From NCBI GenBank assembly GCA_002356215.1, contig AP017959.1:1876195-1940194 (forward strand): 64,000 nt of DNA, read 5' to 3'. Origin of the DNA: [Synechococcus] sp. NIES-970 (GTDB lineage Bacteria; Cyanobacteriota; Cyanobacteriia; Cyanobacteriales; MRBY01). The notes beneath the pieces are model-generated. The model had not been told where the DNA came from. It ran no database searches and saw nothing but the letters and a program-made list of their open reading frames with translations. The translations under genes were made by a program, and so were the position numbers. Shown in pieces: positions 47,028 to 55,316 of the stretch (within the stretch, counting starts at the first letter, position 1; each line of letters begins with the position of its first letter).

Positions 47028-47540
47028 ATGAACATGGGTTTCCTGAAACGACTCCTTAATCCCACCGTTGACGTTCCGAGCGCCCAGCTCAATGATTCAC
47101 AACTCGAATCTGCGGGGCAACCCCGGATCTTTTTTAGCCTTGATCGAGACCTAGACCTCTATGAATTAGAAGAACTTTGTGACCAAGTGGGTTGGGCGAG
47201 ACGGCCCATTCGAAAAGTACGCAAGGCAATTCAACATAGTTTTTTGGTGGTCACGGTCTGGGAAGTACGCAATGATAAACGGCGTCGCTTAATTGGTTTT
47301 GCCCGGGCCACCTCCGATTGTGCGTTTAATGCCACGGTTTGGGATGTGGTGATTCATCCCCAATTCCAAAGCCAAGGTCTGGGTAAAGGCTTGATGCAGT
47401 TCATCATCAAAAAATTGCGGGAATCGGACATCAGTAACATCACCCTATTCGCAGATCCCCAGGTGGTTGATTTCTATCGGCGTTTGGGCTTTATCCTCGA
47501 TCCCGAAGGGATTAAGGGGATGTTTTGGTATCCCAGTTAG
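47028..47540 (+). CDS. GNAT family N-acetyltransferase
   Basis: The 170-residue protein has the acetyl-CoA loop [21 protein letters not shown] and a C-terminal FYRRLGF motif. It resembles the plastid/cyanobacterial GNAT group related to NSI. The N-terminal 35 residues are variable. Likely acetylates proteins or polyamines; target unknown. tRNA-Pro follows. Confidence 0.9.
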   Translation: MNMGFLKRLLNPTVDVPSAQLNDSQLESAGQPRIFFSLDRDLDLYELEELCDQVGWARRPIRKVRKAIQHSFLVVTVWEVRNDKRRRLIGFARATSDCAFNATVWDVVIHPQFQSQGLGKGLMQFIIKKLRESDISNITLFADPQVVDFYRRLGFILDPEGIKGMFWYPS

Positions 47541-47631
47541 GGATTGGTATCGTTGCACCCAGACAAAATTTTTTTCTTTTAAAAGACTGGGTTCTGGGGT
47601 CAATTTGTCCTAGAATAGAACTCTAGTACAA

Positions 47632-47705
47632 CGGAATGTAGCGCAGTTTGGTAGCGCATCGCGTTTGGGACGCGAGGGTCGCAGGTTCGAATCCTGTCAT
47701 TCCGA
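47632..47705 (+). tRNA. tRNA-Pro (UGG)
   Basis: The acceptor arms CGGAATG and CATTCCG pair perfectly. The anticodon loop TTTGGGA gives anticodon TGG with G at 37, as usual for tRNA-Pro. The T-arm GGTTCGAATC is standard. CCA is not encoded. Confidence 0.95.
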
Positions 47706-47827
47706 TTTTTATCCAAATCCTGGCCCTGGGCGATCGCCCTCCGGGTAAAATCCGATCAGTGCAGCGCGAACCTCAGTCGCTGCCAATTTGTTGCAAACAT
47801 TTTTTATTTTTTAAAAAACCACTAACC

Positions 47828-48118
47828 ATGTCTGAAATTATTACCCAAGCCGTTAGCGATCGCATTTGCCGCCACATGAACAAAGACCATGGAGAGGCCG
47901 TCTTACTCTATGCCAAACATTTTGGCCATTGTGAAAACGCCGCAGCTGCAGAAATGTTGTCCCTTGATGCCACAGGGATGCAGCTCGAAGTCCGCACCAC
48001 CACTGGCGCCACAACAGCGGTCACGATACCTTTCCCGAAAACCCTAAAAAATGCGAAAGAGGCTCATACCGTCCTCGTTGAAATGATGCAGATGGCCCAG
48101 GGCACAGCGACGACTTAA
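47828..48118 (+). CDS. DUF2470 family protein
   Basis: The 96-residue protein begins MSEIITQAVSDRICRHMNKDHGEAVLLYAKHF, with the HMNKDH motif of DUF2470, which is related to heme-handling HugZ and GluTR-binding proteins. It may bind heme or chlorophyll intermediates. The longer frame starting at 47648 lies in tRNA-Pro and is rejected. Confidence 0.9.
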   Translation: MSEIITQAVSDRICRHMNKDHGEAVLLYAKHFGHCENAAAAEMLSLDATGMQLEVRTTTGATTAVTIPFPKTLKNAKEAHTVLVEMMQMAQGTATT

Positions 48119-48209
48119 GCGCGTCAGTGCTTGAAAAATACGAGGAAAAGAGCATCCCGGAAAAGGTTGCGGTACACTTTTCTGAATAATTTGCTCGTTT
48201 AAAGAAGAA

Positions 48210-49160
48210 ATGCTCACGGAAAATCCTCCCACCTTGACAACCTCAGAGACTAGGCGTCTGTGGCTAGCTGCCCTGAAACCCCCCATCTATACGGTGGCGA
48301 TCACCCCGGTGCTTGTCACTACGGCGGCGGCCTATGGAGAATTAGGTGTCTTTGATTTAGGGCGGCTCGGGCTTTTTCTGGGGATTTCGATTTGCTTGAT
48401 TGCCTGGATGAACCTCAGCAATGATGTTTTTGATGCAGCCACGGGGATCGATGTGAACAAAGCTTCTTCCCTGGTGAATCTCACGGGTGATCGCCCCCTC
48501 GTTTTTCGTGTCGCCCTTGGTTTCCTCGGGCTAGGCCTGGGCGGTGTTGCCTTCATGAGTTACCTCCAGCAGGATTGGATGGTCTTTAATTTGATCTTCA
48601 TCGCCACGGCGATCGCCTACACTTACCAGGGGCCACCGTTTCGTCTGGGTTATTTGGGCATCGGTGAATGGATTTGCTTTCTGGCCTACTTCATTACCGG
48701 GTTAGGGGTGTTTTATAGCCAAGCCCAGACCCTGACAATGAATGCAGTGTGGGCTTCCCTTTGGGTTTCTTTTACAACCAGTATTATTCTTTTTTGTTCC
48801 CATTTTCACCAAGTCGAGGACGATTTCGCCGCCGGCAAAAAATCACCCATTGTTCGTCTGGGTACGGAGCGGGGGGCAGCGGTCTTGACTTACAGCCTTG
48901 TGGGAGTTCTGGCCTTGACTTGCCTGTTAGTGGCCGCCGGCATTTGGTCTCCCTGGATGCTCCTTAGTTTTGGCAGTGCCCCCTTTGCCCTGGAGCTGAT
49001 CAACCATGTCCGCCTGAATCATGACAAGCCAGACCAGGTGAAAAACTGCAAGTTTATCGCTGTGAAATTTCACTTTTTTAGCGGGCTTCTGTTGGCGATC
49101 GCCTACATTTTGTCCTACTACGATTTAACGTTTCTTAATGTTACTGGCCTGGGCTATTAA
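48210..49160 (+). CDS. menA: 1,4-dihydroxy-2-naphthoate phytyltransferase
   Basis: MenA attaches a phytyl chain to DHNA to make phylloquinone, the photosystem I A1 cofactor. The 316-residue protein has about eight membrane helices and the prenyl-binding motif [14 protein letters not shown] (N-x3-D-x4-D type) and [18 protein letters not shown]. It overlaps the convergent yajQ-like gene by 4 bases. Confidence 0.93.
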   Translation: MLTENPPTLTTSETRRLWLAALKPPIYTVAITPVLVTTAAAYGELGVFDLGRLGLFLGISICLIAWMNLSNDVFDAATGIDVNKASSLVNLTGDRPLVFRVALGFLGLGLGGVAFMSYLQQDWMVFNLIFIATAIAYTYQGPPFRLGYLGIGEWICFLAYFITGLGVFYSQAQTLTMNAVWASLWVSFTTSIILFCSHFHQVEDDFAAGKKSPIVRLGTERGAAVLTYSLVGVLALTCLLVAAGIWSPWMLLSFGSAPFALELINHVRLNHDKPDQVKNCKFIAVKFHFFSGLLLAIAYILSYYDLTFLNVTGLGY

Positions 49161-49648
49161 CGGTAATTATTAAACTGAATTGGCATCGGGAAATCTAAAT
49201 CACGAATTGCCTGCATTACATCTTGGAGATCATCTTTGGACTTTGCAGAAATCCGTACCGCATCCCCTTGAATTGCCGCTTGCACCTTTTTGAAATCGGT
49301 TTTAACAAGCTTCGTAATCACCTTGGCATCATCTTTAGAAATGCCCCGGCGCAGTTTAATTACTTGGCGGATTCGCCCGCCGCTGGCCGATTCTGGGTTG
49401 CCATAATCAAAGAGCTTCGGCGAGAGATTGCGCTTAATCGCTTTTGTCACCAGGATTGTTTGCACCGCATCCAGGGTGAAGTCACTGGTGGTATTGATCG
49501 TAATTGTATCTTCGCCTAATTCGATGGTGGTATTGGTATCCTTGAGGTCATAGCGAGTTTTAATATCCCGGAGCGCTTGATCAATAGTATTGACCAACTC
49601 TTGACGGTCAAAATCGCTCACCACATCAAAGGAACTTGTAGAAGCCAT
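49157..49648 (-). CDS. YajQ family cyclic di-GMP/nucleotide-binding protein
   Basis: The 163-residue protein starts [20 protein letters not shown] and matches the YajQ/UPF0234 family, two ferredoxin-like folds. Some members bind cyclic di-GMP and act as transcription cofactors. With two EAL proteins in the window it may be part of that signalling, which is only a suggestion. Confidence 0.93.
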   Translation of the reverse strand: MASTSSFDVVSDFDRQELVNTIDQALRDIKTRYDLKDTNTTIELGEDTITINTTSDFTLDAVQTILVTKAIKRNLSPKLFDYGNPESASGGRIRQVIKLRRGISKDDAKVITKLVKTDFKKVQAAIQGDAVRISAKSKDDLQDVMQAIRDLDFPMPIQFNNYR

Positions 49649-49737
49649 AGAATGTTTTCGTTGAATGCAACAGGTAAAAAGCTACGATAAAACTTGGGTC
49701 GAATAAAGCATTTTTCAAACCCAAGGACAACAAACTG

Positions 49738-50172
49738 TTAATAGCCCTGGACAGCTACGACACTCAGGGAAAACAGAATGATGTTTGCCACATTCCCCAC
49801 CGCGAACATCATTGACCGCAGCACAGGAATATTCAGGATGTAAAACAGGGGATAGAGGGTGCGGGCAACCAGAAAGGCGATCGCCGCTCCCATGGCCCAG
49901 GGGGAATCAACCCCCGTCACCAAGGCCGTTAAACAAGCTACACCGTAAACTGTCAGCGCTTCAAAGGCATTTTGATGGGCCCAATTCGCCCGTTTTGCAT
50001 AGCCTGGCAACCGATCAACCGTGGCCCGGGGCTGCCGGAAAACCTCTAGGCGATCGCTCATTTGGCTTGCCACCTTGACCCGCGCGTAGCCCACCACACC
50101 ATAGGGGAGATACACCAGAAAAACTGCACCAACTAAGGAATAGACAAGAACAGCAGTAACGGACAAATTCAT
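49738..50172 (-). CDS. MAPEG family membrane protein
   Basis: The 144-residue protein has four membrane helices and the MAPEG-like region RANWAHQNAFEALTVYG with later ARTLYPLFYILNIP. MAPEG proteins include microsomal glutathione S-transferases. No clear substrate. Confidence 0.82.
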   Translation of the reverse strand: MNLSVTAVLVYSLVGAVFLVYLPYGVVGYARVKVASQMSDRLEVFRQPRATVDRLPGYAKRANWAHQNAFEALTVYGVACLTALVTGVDSPWAMGAAIAFLVARTLYPLFYILNIPVLRSMMFAVGNVANIILFSLSVVAVQGY

Positions 50173-50199
50173 TGATCAATCCTACAAATGTGGCAATAT

Positions 50200-50703
50200 T
50201 TAGTCGAAATAAAATAGGGTGACCAGCTTCCGCTGCTCCTCTGCTTCCTGACAGGTCTGCAGGAGGGTGTCACTATCGTGGAAGGCAAAGCAAATTAATT
50301 GCTGACAACGGGAAATAATTTCACTATTGCAAAGGCTACTGGCTTCCCCGAGGGATAATTCATCATTTTCGGGGTGTTCTACCAAGTGAACAACCTTCTC
50401 AAGCTCAACGCGGGATTCGCGGGGTTGTCTTTCCAAACTTTGGGGGAGGATCACGGTCAAAAGGCTAGAGTCTGCCCGCATGACCCCCTTAATTGCTGCT
50501 GAATTCGTCCCTGTCGCGCCAGAAGTGATAATCCGGTTTCCCCCAAGGGCAAGGGCGTAGCTCATCATTTCGATCAGATGCTGGTGGGTAATCGGGACAT
50601 GCCGAGAACCGAGAAGGGCAATGCGTTTAGAGCCAGTTTGTTGGATGGCAGCTAGCTCTTGCGCCAGGGTATCAAGGGTCGGAATATCTAAAGATTGACT
50701 CAA
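50200..50703 (-). CDS. SLOG/DprA-like Rossmann protein
   Basis: The 167-residue protein has IALLGSRHVPITHQHLIEMM, NRIITSGATGTNSAAIKG and SLLTVILP, the signature of the SLOG (LOG/DprA) nucleotide-binding fold. The start is TTG 50703; no ATG is available before the fold begins. Function unknown. Confidence 0.75.
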   Translation of the reverse strand: MSQSLDIPTLDTLAQELAAIQQTGSKRIALLGSRHVPITHQHLIEMMSYALALGGNRIITSGATGTNSAAIKGVMRADSSLLTVILPQSLERQPRESRVELEKVVHLVEHPENDELSLGEASSLCNSEIISRCQQLICFAFHDSDTLLQTCQEAEEQRKLVTLFYFD

Positions 50704-50846
50704 AGATCGTAGGGGGACGCGATGGCCTAAATAGTCGATGCTATTCTAATCAAACATTCTTGATAAAGCAATCCTTGATCTTTCTTTCGTCTGGCTCTTG
50801 CGCATTTTAAAGGTCTAATGCTAGATTTATATACTGTTTGCAGCTT

Positions 50847-50920
50847 GGACGTATAGCTCAGTTGGTTAGAGTACATCGTTGACATCGATGGGGTCACTGG
50901 TTCGAATCCAGTTACGTCCA
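50847..50920 (+). tRNA. tRNA-Val (GAC)
   Basis: Acceptor arms GGACGTA and TACGTCC pair perfectly. The anticodon loop TTGACAT gives anticodon GAC. The D-arm AGCTCAGTTGGTTAGAG and T-arm GGTTCGAATCC are standard. CCA is not encoded. Confidence 0.95.
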
Positions 50921-51196
50921 TACAATTAGAATCAGTAAATCTCCTTTCCTTTGTTTGTCTGAGCAAGGTTTTTCTGGGCTTGAATTTTCGGAGAGTCTTT
51001 GGGGCTGCACATGGCGCGCGTGGGGGCGATCGCCTTTTGGTGGATGGGTCTATTGCGGGAGCCCAAACCAGAAAATATGCAAAGGCGGTCAGCCTTAGGT
51101 TATATTGCTGCGTAACAAAATCCGCAAACTCTTTTATTATTCCTTAAAGTCAGGGTTCATTATCGTTGCGTTCCCCTCGCTTTTACCTACTGCTCT

Positions 51197-54100
51197 ATGA
51201 CGTTTCTCCAGCACCCTATCCAGGCCCAGGCATCGTTGCTCGATATTCTTGATCAACGAGCACAAACCCAAGCTGATGCCCAAGCCTATCTTTTTTTGCA
51301 AAATGGAGAAACTGAATCTGGGAGTTTAACCTACGGAGAATTGGCCCACAGAGCCAAGGCGATCGCCAAGCAGTTAGCGCCCTGGCGCGGCGAACGGGCT
51401 CTTCTGCTGTATCCCTCAGGGCTAGAATTTATCACTGCTTTTTTTGGTTGTCTCTATGGGGGGGTGATCGCTGTGCCAGTGTATCCCCCCAAACGTAATC
51501 AAAAATTATCGCGCCTGGTGGCGATCGCCCAAAATGCTGAGGCCGCCCTTGCCCTTACTACCGAGGCTTTTTTGCCAGATATTCAGCAAAAATTCACCCA
51601 AGATACCCACTTTGCCACCCTGACGCTCCTGGCCACGGACGGGATGGAAAATATCGGTGGTGAGTTTGAACCCCAGGCCGTTGCTGGGGAGGGTCTTGCT
51701 TTTTTGCAGTACACCTCCGGTTCGACGGGGACACCGAAGGGAGTGATGGTTTCCCACCACAACATTCTTCATAACCAGCGACTGATTCAAAAGGCCTTTG
51801 GTCATCACGAAAAGAGTATTGGGGTCGGCTGGTTACCCCTTTTTCATGATATGGGGCTAATTGGTCACGTTTTTCAACCCCTTTATGTGGGTTTTCCGAG
51901 TATTTTGATGCCTCCGGTGGCTTTTTTAAGTCATCCAGGCCGTTGGCTCCAGGCGATCGCCAAATACCGTGCAACCACCAGTGGTGGGCCAAATTTTGCC
52001 TATGATCTTTGCCTAGATCGTCTGACCGATGGCGACTGCGCCGCCCTTGATTTGAGCAGTTGGAGCCTCGCTTACAGCGGCGCTGAACCGGTGCGAGCCA
52101 GTACCCTGGAAAAATTCAGCGAAAAATTTGCTACCCATGGATTTCGCCCAGAGGCATTTTATCCTTGTTATGGCATGGCAGAGGCGACCCTGTTCATCAC
52201 TGGTGGTGACAAAACTAAAGCCCCCATCACCACAAAAGTGCTTGAATCAGACAACGTCTTTGTTAGTTGCGGTCAGCCTGCTCAAGATACTCAAGTGGCG
52301 ATTGTTGATCCAGAATCTTTCCTCCCCTGCGCTGAAGGGGAGACGGGGGAGGTCTGGGTCCAGGGCGAGAGTGTGGCCCAGGGCTATTGGCAGGCCCCCA
52401 TGGCTACCCGAGAAACCTTTGGGGCTTCCCTGACGCATCAGGGGAAACCTTTTTTACGCACGGGCGATCTAGGGTTTGTGAAGGCAGGAGAACTTTTTAT
52501 CACGGGTCGCTTAAAGGACTTGATCATCATTCGCGGCAAAAATCACTATCCCCATGACATTGAGTTGACAGCGCAACAGGCCCATCCAGCGCTGCGGGAG
52601 AACTGTGGGGCGGCCTTTACAGTAGAGGTTGATGGAACGGAAAAACTCATGGTTGTCCAGGAAGTGAAGCGCACTTTTCTCCGGAATTTAGACCCAGGGG
52701 CGATCGCCCAAACTGTCCGCCAGGCGATCGCCCAAAACCATGAACTCCAGACCTACGGCATTGTGCTGATTAAAACCGGTAGTATCCCCAAAACTTCCAG
52801 CGGTAAAATTCAACGACATCGCTGTCGCCAAGCCTTCTTACGAGATGAATTAGTGATTGTGGGGAAAAGTATTCTTGGGGAAAACAATGCCGAATATCTC
52901 CAGGCGATCGCCCAGGCGAAACAATCCCCCCAAACCCCACGTGAGCTCATCGATCAGCTGCGGGGACAATTGGCCCAAGCCCTTTCTCTCCCCCTAGAAA
53001 CCATTCAACCAGACCAACCCATTGCCGCTCTCGGTTTAGATTCCGTGCAGGTGGTGGAGATTAAGCACTATATCGAGCAACAATTTGACTTGACTGTGCC
53101 CCTAGAAAAGTTTTTTGAAGAGATTACCGTCTCCCAACTGGCCCAAGACATTCTCAATCTCTCCCAGCATCAACCCCCACAAAATATCACTTCTGCCAAT
53201 TCTCTCAATGGGCAACAGCCCAAGGCGTCCCCACAACATTCAGCCATTGATCTCGACGAACGGCTTCGCTTGGCCTACAAACCCAGTCGTAATGTTTTAG
53301 ATAAAGCACGGGAATTTAACCTGGCCGATCAATTGCGGGCCAATGACCTGTTGCCCTATTTTCGTGCCCTAGAACGCAACGAAGGGGCCACCTGTATTTT
53401 TGAAGGGCGCCAGCTGATTATGTTGGGCTCTAACAATTACCTGGGTCTAACCGCCGATATGCGAGTCCGGGAAGCGACTGCAAAAGCAGCCCTAGAAGAA
53501 GGGCCGAGTTTGACGGGGTCGCGTTTGTTAAATGGTTCTACCAAGCAACATCGAGCATTTGAGGAAAAATTAGCCGCCTTTGTGGGCCATGAAGATGCCC
53601 TCGTCTTCACCACAGGCTACCAGGCGAATCTGGGGTTTATTTCGGCCTTGATGAACGAAAATACGACGATGATCCTCGATAGCGAAGCCCACGCTTGTAT
53701 CTATGATGGGGCGTTTATGAGTCGCTGCAAGGTGGTCCAGTACCACCACAATGATCTCCAAGATTTAGAAGCAAAATTACGTCAAATTGCCCCCCATTCC
53801 GCAACGATGGTCACCATCGATGGGCTGTATTCTATGACAGGAGATATTGCCCCCCTTCCAGAAATCCGTGCGTTGTGCGATCGCCATGGAGCAACTCTAG
53901 CGGTAGATGATGCCCATGCCCTAGGAGTTCTCGGAAAAGCGGGCCGGGGAACCGAGGAACATTTCGGGATGATTGGTGGCAGCGATCTTCTCTGTGGCAC
54001 CTTTTCAAAAAGCTTAGCCTCTATTGGTGGCTGGGTTGCAGCGGAGGCAAAGGTCATTGACTGGATTCGTTTCAATGGTCGGTCGATGTTGTTTTCTGCC

Positions 54101-54478
54101 TCAATTCCCCCGACTTCCTTGGCGGCAGCTTCGACCGCGCTGGATATCTTAATCGCTGAACCCTGGCGCGTTCAAAAGCTCCATGAAAATGCTCAATATT
54201 GGCAGCAGGGATTGCAGTCCCTCGGGTTTACGGTGGGGGCGGCCCAAACCCCGATTATCACAGTGCATATTGGTGATGATTTTAAATGTATGCAGTTCTG
54301 CAAGGCCCTTCTGGATGCAGGGGTCTATGCCAATGCGGCGGTGTATCCGGCAGTACCACGCAATAAAGCGGCTCTCCGCACCAGTGTGATGGCCACCCAT
54401 ACCCGCGATCATCTGGATCAAGCCTTGGCAATTTTTGCTGAGGTGGGCCAGAGGTTTCAGGCTGAGGTCGAGGCTTGA
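51197..54478 (+). CDS. Fatty acyl-AMP ligase - acyl carrier protein - serine-palmitoyltransferase-like fusion
   Basis: The 1093-residue protein has three parts. Residues about 10-560 are a fatty acyl-AMP ligase with P-loop TSGSTGTPKG (173-182) and motif PKTSSGKIQRHRCR. Residues about 583-655 are an acyl carrier protein with LGLDSVQ, Ser616 being the phosphopantetheine site. Residues about 690-1090 are an alpha-oxoamine synthase with GSRLLNGST, FTTGYQANLGFIS, DSEAHACIYDG (His832), DDAHALG and GTFSKSL (PLP Lys938). The last part resembles serine palmitoyltransferase more than BioF or KBL. It would load an acyl chain on the ACP and condense it with an amino acid, most simply serine, to a 3-keto long-chain base. 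The next gene starts 2 bases downstream. Confidence 0.9.
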   Translation: MTFLQHPIQAQASLLDILDQRAQTQADAQAYLFLQNGETESGSLTYGELAHRAKAIAKQLAPWRGERALLLYPSGLEFITAFFGCLYGGVIAVPVYPPKRNQKLSRLVAIAQNAEAALALTTEAFLPDIQQKFTQDTHFATLTLLATDGMENIGGEFEPQAVAGEGLAFLQYTSGSTGTPKGVMVSHHNILHNQRLIQKAFGHHEKSIGVGWLPLFHDMGLIGHVFQPLYVGFPSILMPPVAFLSHPGRWLQAIAKYRATTSGGPNFAYDLCLDRLTDGDCAALDLSSWSLAYSGAEPVRASTLEKFSEKFATHGFRPEAFYPCYGMAEATLFITGGDKTKAPITTKVLESDNVFVSCGQPAQDTQVAIVDPESFLPCAEGETGEVWVQGESVAQGYWQAPMATRETFGASLTHQGKPFLRTGDLGFVKAGELFITGRLKDLIIIRGKNHYPHDIELTAQQAHPALRENCGAAFTVEVDGTEKLMVVQEVKRTFLRNLDPGAIAQTVRQAIAQNHELQTYGIVLIKTGSIPKTSSGKIQRHRCRQAFLRDELVIVGKSILGENNAEYLQAIAQAKQSPQTPRELIDQLRGQLAQALSLPLETIQPDQPIAALGLDSVQVVEIKHYIEQQFDLTVPLEKFFEEITVSQLAQDILNLSQHQPPQNITSANSLNGQQPKASPQHSAIDLDERLRLAYKPSRNVLDKAREFNLADQLRANDLLPYFRALERNEGATCIFEGRQLIMLGSNNYLGLTADMRVREATAKAALEEGPSLTGSRLLNGSTKQHRAFEEKLAAFVGHEDALVFTTGYQANLGFISALMNENTTMILDSEAHACIYDGAFMSRCKVVQYHHNDLQDLEAKLRQIAPHSATMVTIDGLYSMTGDIAPLPEIRALCDRHGATLAVDDAHALGVLGKAGRGTEEHFGMIGGSDLLCGTFSKSLASIGGWVAAEAKVIDWIRFNGRSMLFSASIPPTSLAAASTALDILIAEPWRVQKLHENAQYWQQGLQSLGFTVGAAQTPIITVHIGDDFKCMQFCKALLDAGVYANAAVYPAVPRNKAALRTSVMATHTRDHLDQALAIFAEVGQRFQAEVEA

Positions 54479-54480
54479 CC

Positions 54481-55287
54481 ATGCAGCATGTCATTATTAC
54501 GGGGGGATCTAGTGGGATCGGCTTGGCAATCGCCTGTCAGTTAGCCCGGCAGGGAGACATAAATCTTTCGATTATTGCTCGCAACCCCGCGAGACTCCAA
54601 GGGGCCAAAGAAGAAATTCAGCAAGCCTTTGGGACTCCCCAGCAACGGTGTTTAACCCTTGCGGCGGATGTTTCTCAACAGCCTGAAATTGCCCAGGCGA
54701 TCGCCCAGGCGATCGAAAAATTTGGCGCTCCGGGTATGTTGATTACTTCAGCAGGTATTGCCCATCCTGGTTATTTTCAAGAACTGCCTTTAGGCATTTT
54801 TGAGCAAACCATGGCGGTGAATTATTTTGGTACGTTGTACGCGATTCGCGCGGCTCTACCGGCCATGACTACCCAAAAACAGGGACAAATTGTGCTGATC
54901 TCTTCTGGGGCAGGTCTGGTCGGTTTATTTGGCTATACCCCCTACAGTCCGAGTAAATTTGCCCTACGAGGCTTGGCAGAATCCCTCCGGGGAGAATTAA
55001 AATCATTGGGGATCCGGGTGGCGATCGCCTATCCTCCCGATACTGATACCCCCCAACTGGCGGCCGAAAATTTGACAAAACCGCCGGAAACCAAGTTAAT
55101 TACAGGAACGGCCCAAATGTGGACAGCCCAGGCGGTGGCAGCCACGATTCTCCGGGGAATCCGTCGCCAACAGTTCGTCATTGCCCCTGGCCTCGAAATG
55201 CAACTGCTTTATCGTTTGCATAGCCTTTTCGCCCCCCTCCTGCAATGGTATTTTGATCAGTTGGTGGCCCGGGCAAAACCGGACTAA
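54481..55287 (+). CDS. 3-ketodihydrosphingosine reductase-like SDR
   Basis: The 268-residue protein is a classical SDR with TGGSSGIG (7-14), Asn114 in VNYFG, Tyr155 and Lys159 in YSPSK. Segments SSGAGLVGLFGYTPYSPSKF and the motif AYPPDTDTP (183-191) followed by ENLTKPPETKLI closely match eukaryotic KDSR (FVT1/TSC10), which reduces 3-ketosphinganine to sphinganine with NADPH. This fits the product expected from the upstream fusion. Two membrane-proximal hydrophobic segments near the C-terminus (about 232-262) also fit KDSR. The start is ATG 54481, 2 bases after the previous stop. Confidence 0.9.
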   Translation: MQHVIITGGSSGIGLAIACQLARQGDINLSIIARNPARLQGAKEEIQQAFGTPQQRCLTLAADVSQQPEIAQAIAQAIEKFGAPGMLITSAGIAHPGYFQELPLGIFEQTMAVNYFGTLYAIRAALPAMTTQKQGQIVLISSGAGLVGLFGYTPYSPSKFALRGLAESLRGELKSLGIRVAIAYPPDTDTPQLAAENLTKPPETKLITGTAQMWTAQAVAATILRGIRRQQFVIAPGLEMQLLYRLHSLFAPLLQWYFDQLVARAKPD

Positions 55288-55316
55288 ATTTTTGATTTTT
55301 TTGATGACCTCTTCCC

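Noticed and set aside
47648-48118. Longer DUF2470 frame
   Set aside because: Its first part is tRNA-Pro; the family N-terminus begins at 47828.
50727-50966. Minus-strand frame with a TGFEPVTPSMSTMYSNQLSY-like sequence
   Set aside because: It is the reverse complement of tRNA-Val and its flanks, a well-known type of false protein.
51011-51115. 34-codon frame upstream of the acyl-AMP ligase fusion
   Set aside because: It includes a HIP1 site and the likely promoter, has only a weak RBS and no recognisable pattern.
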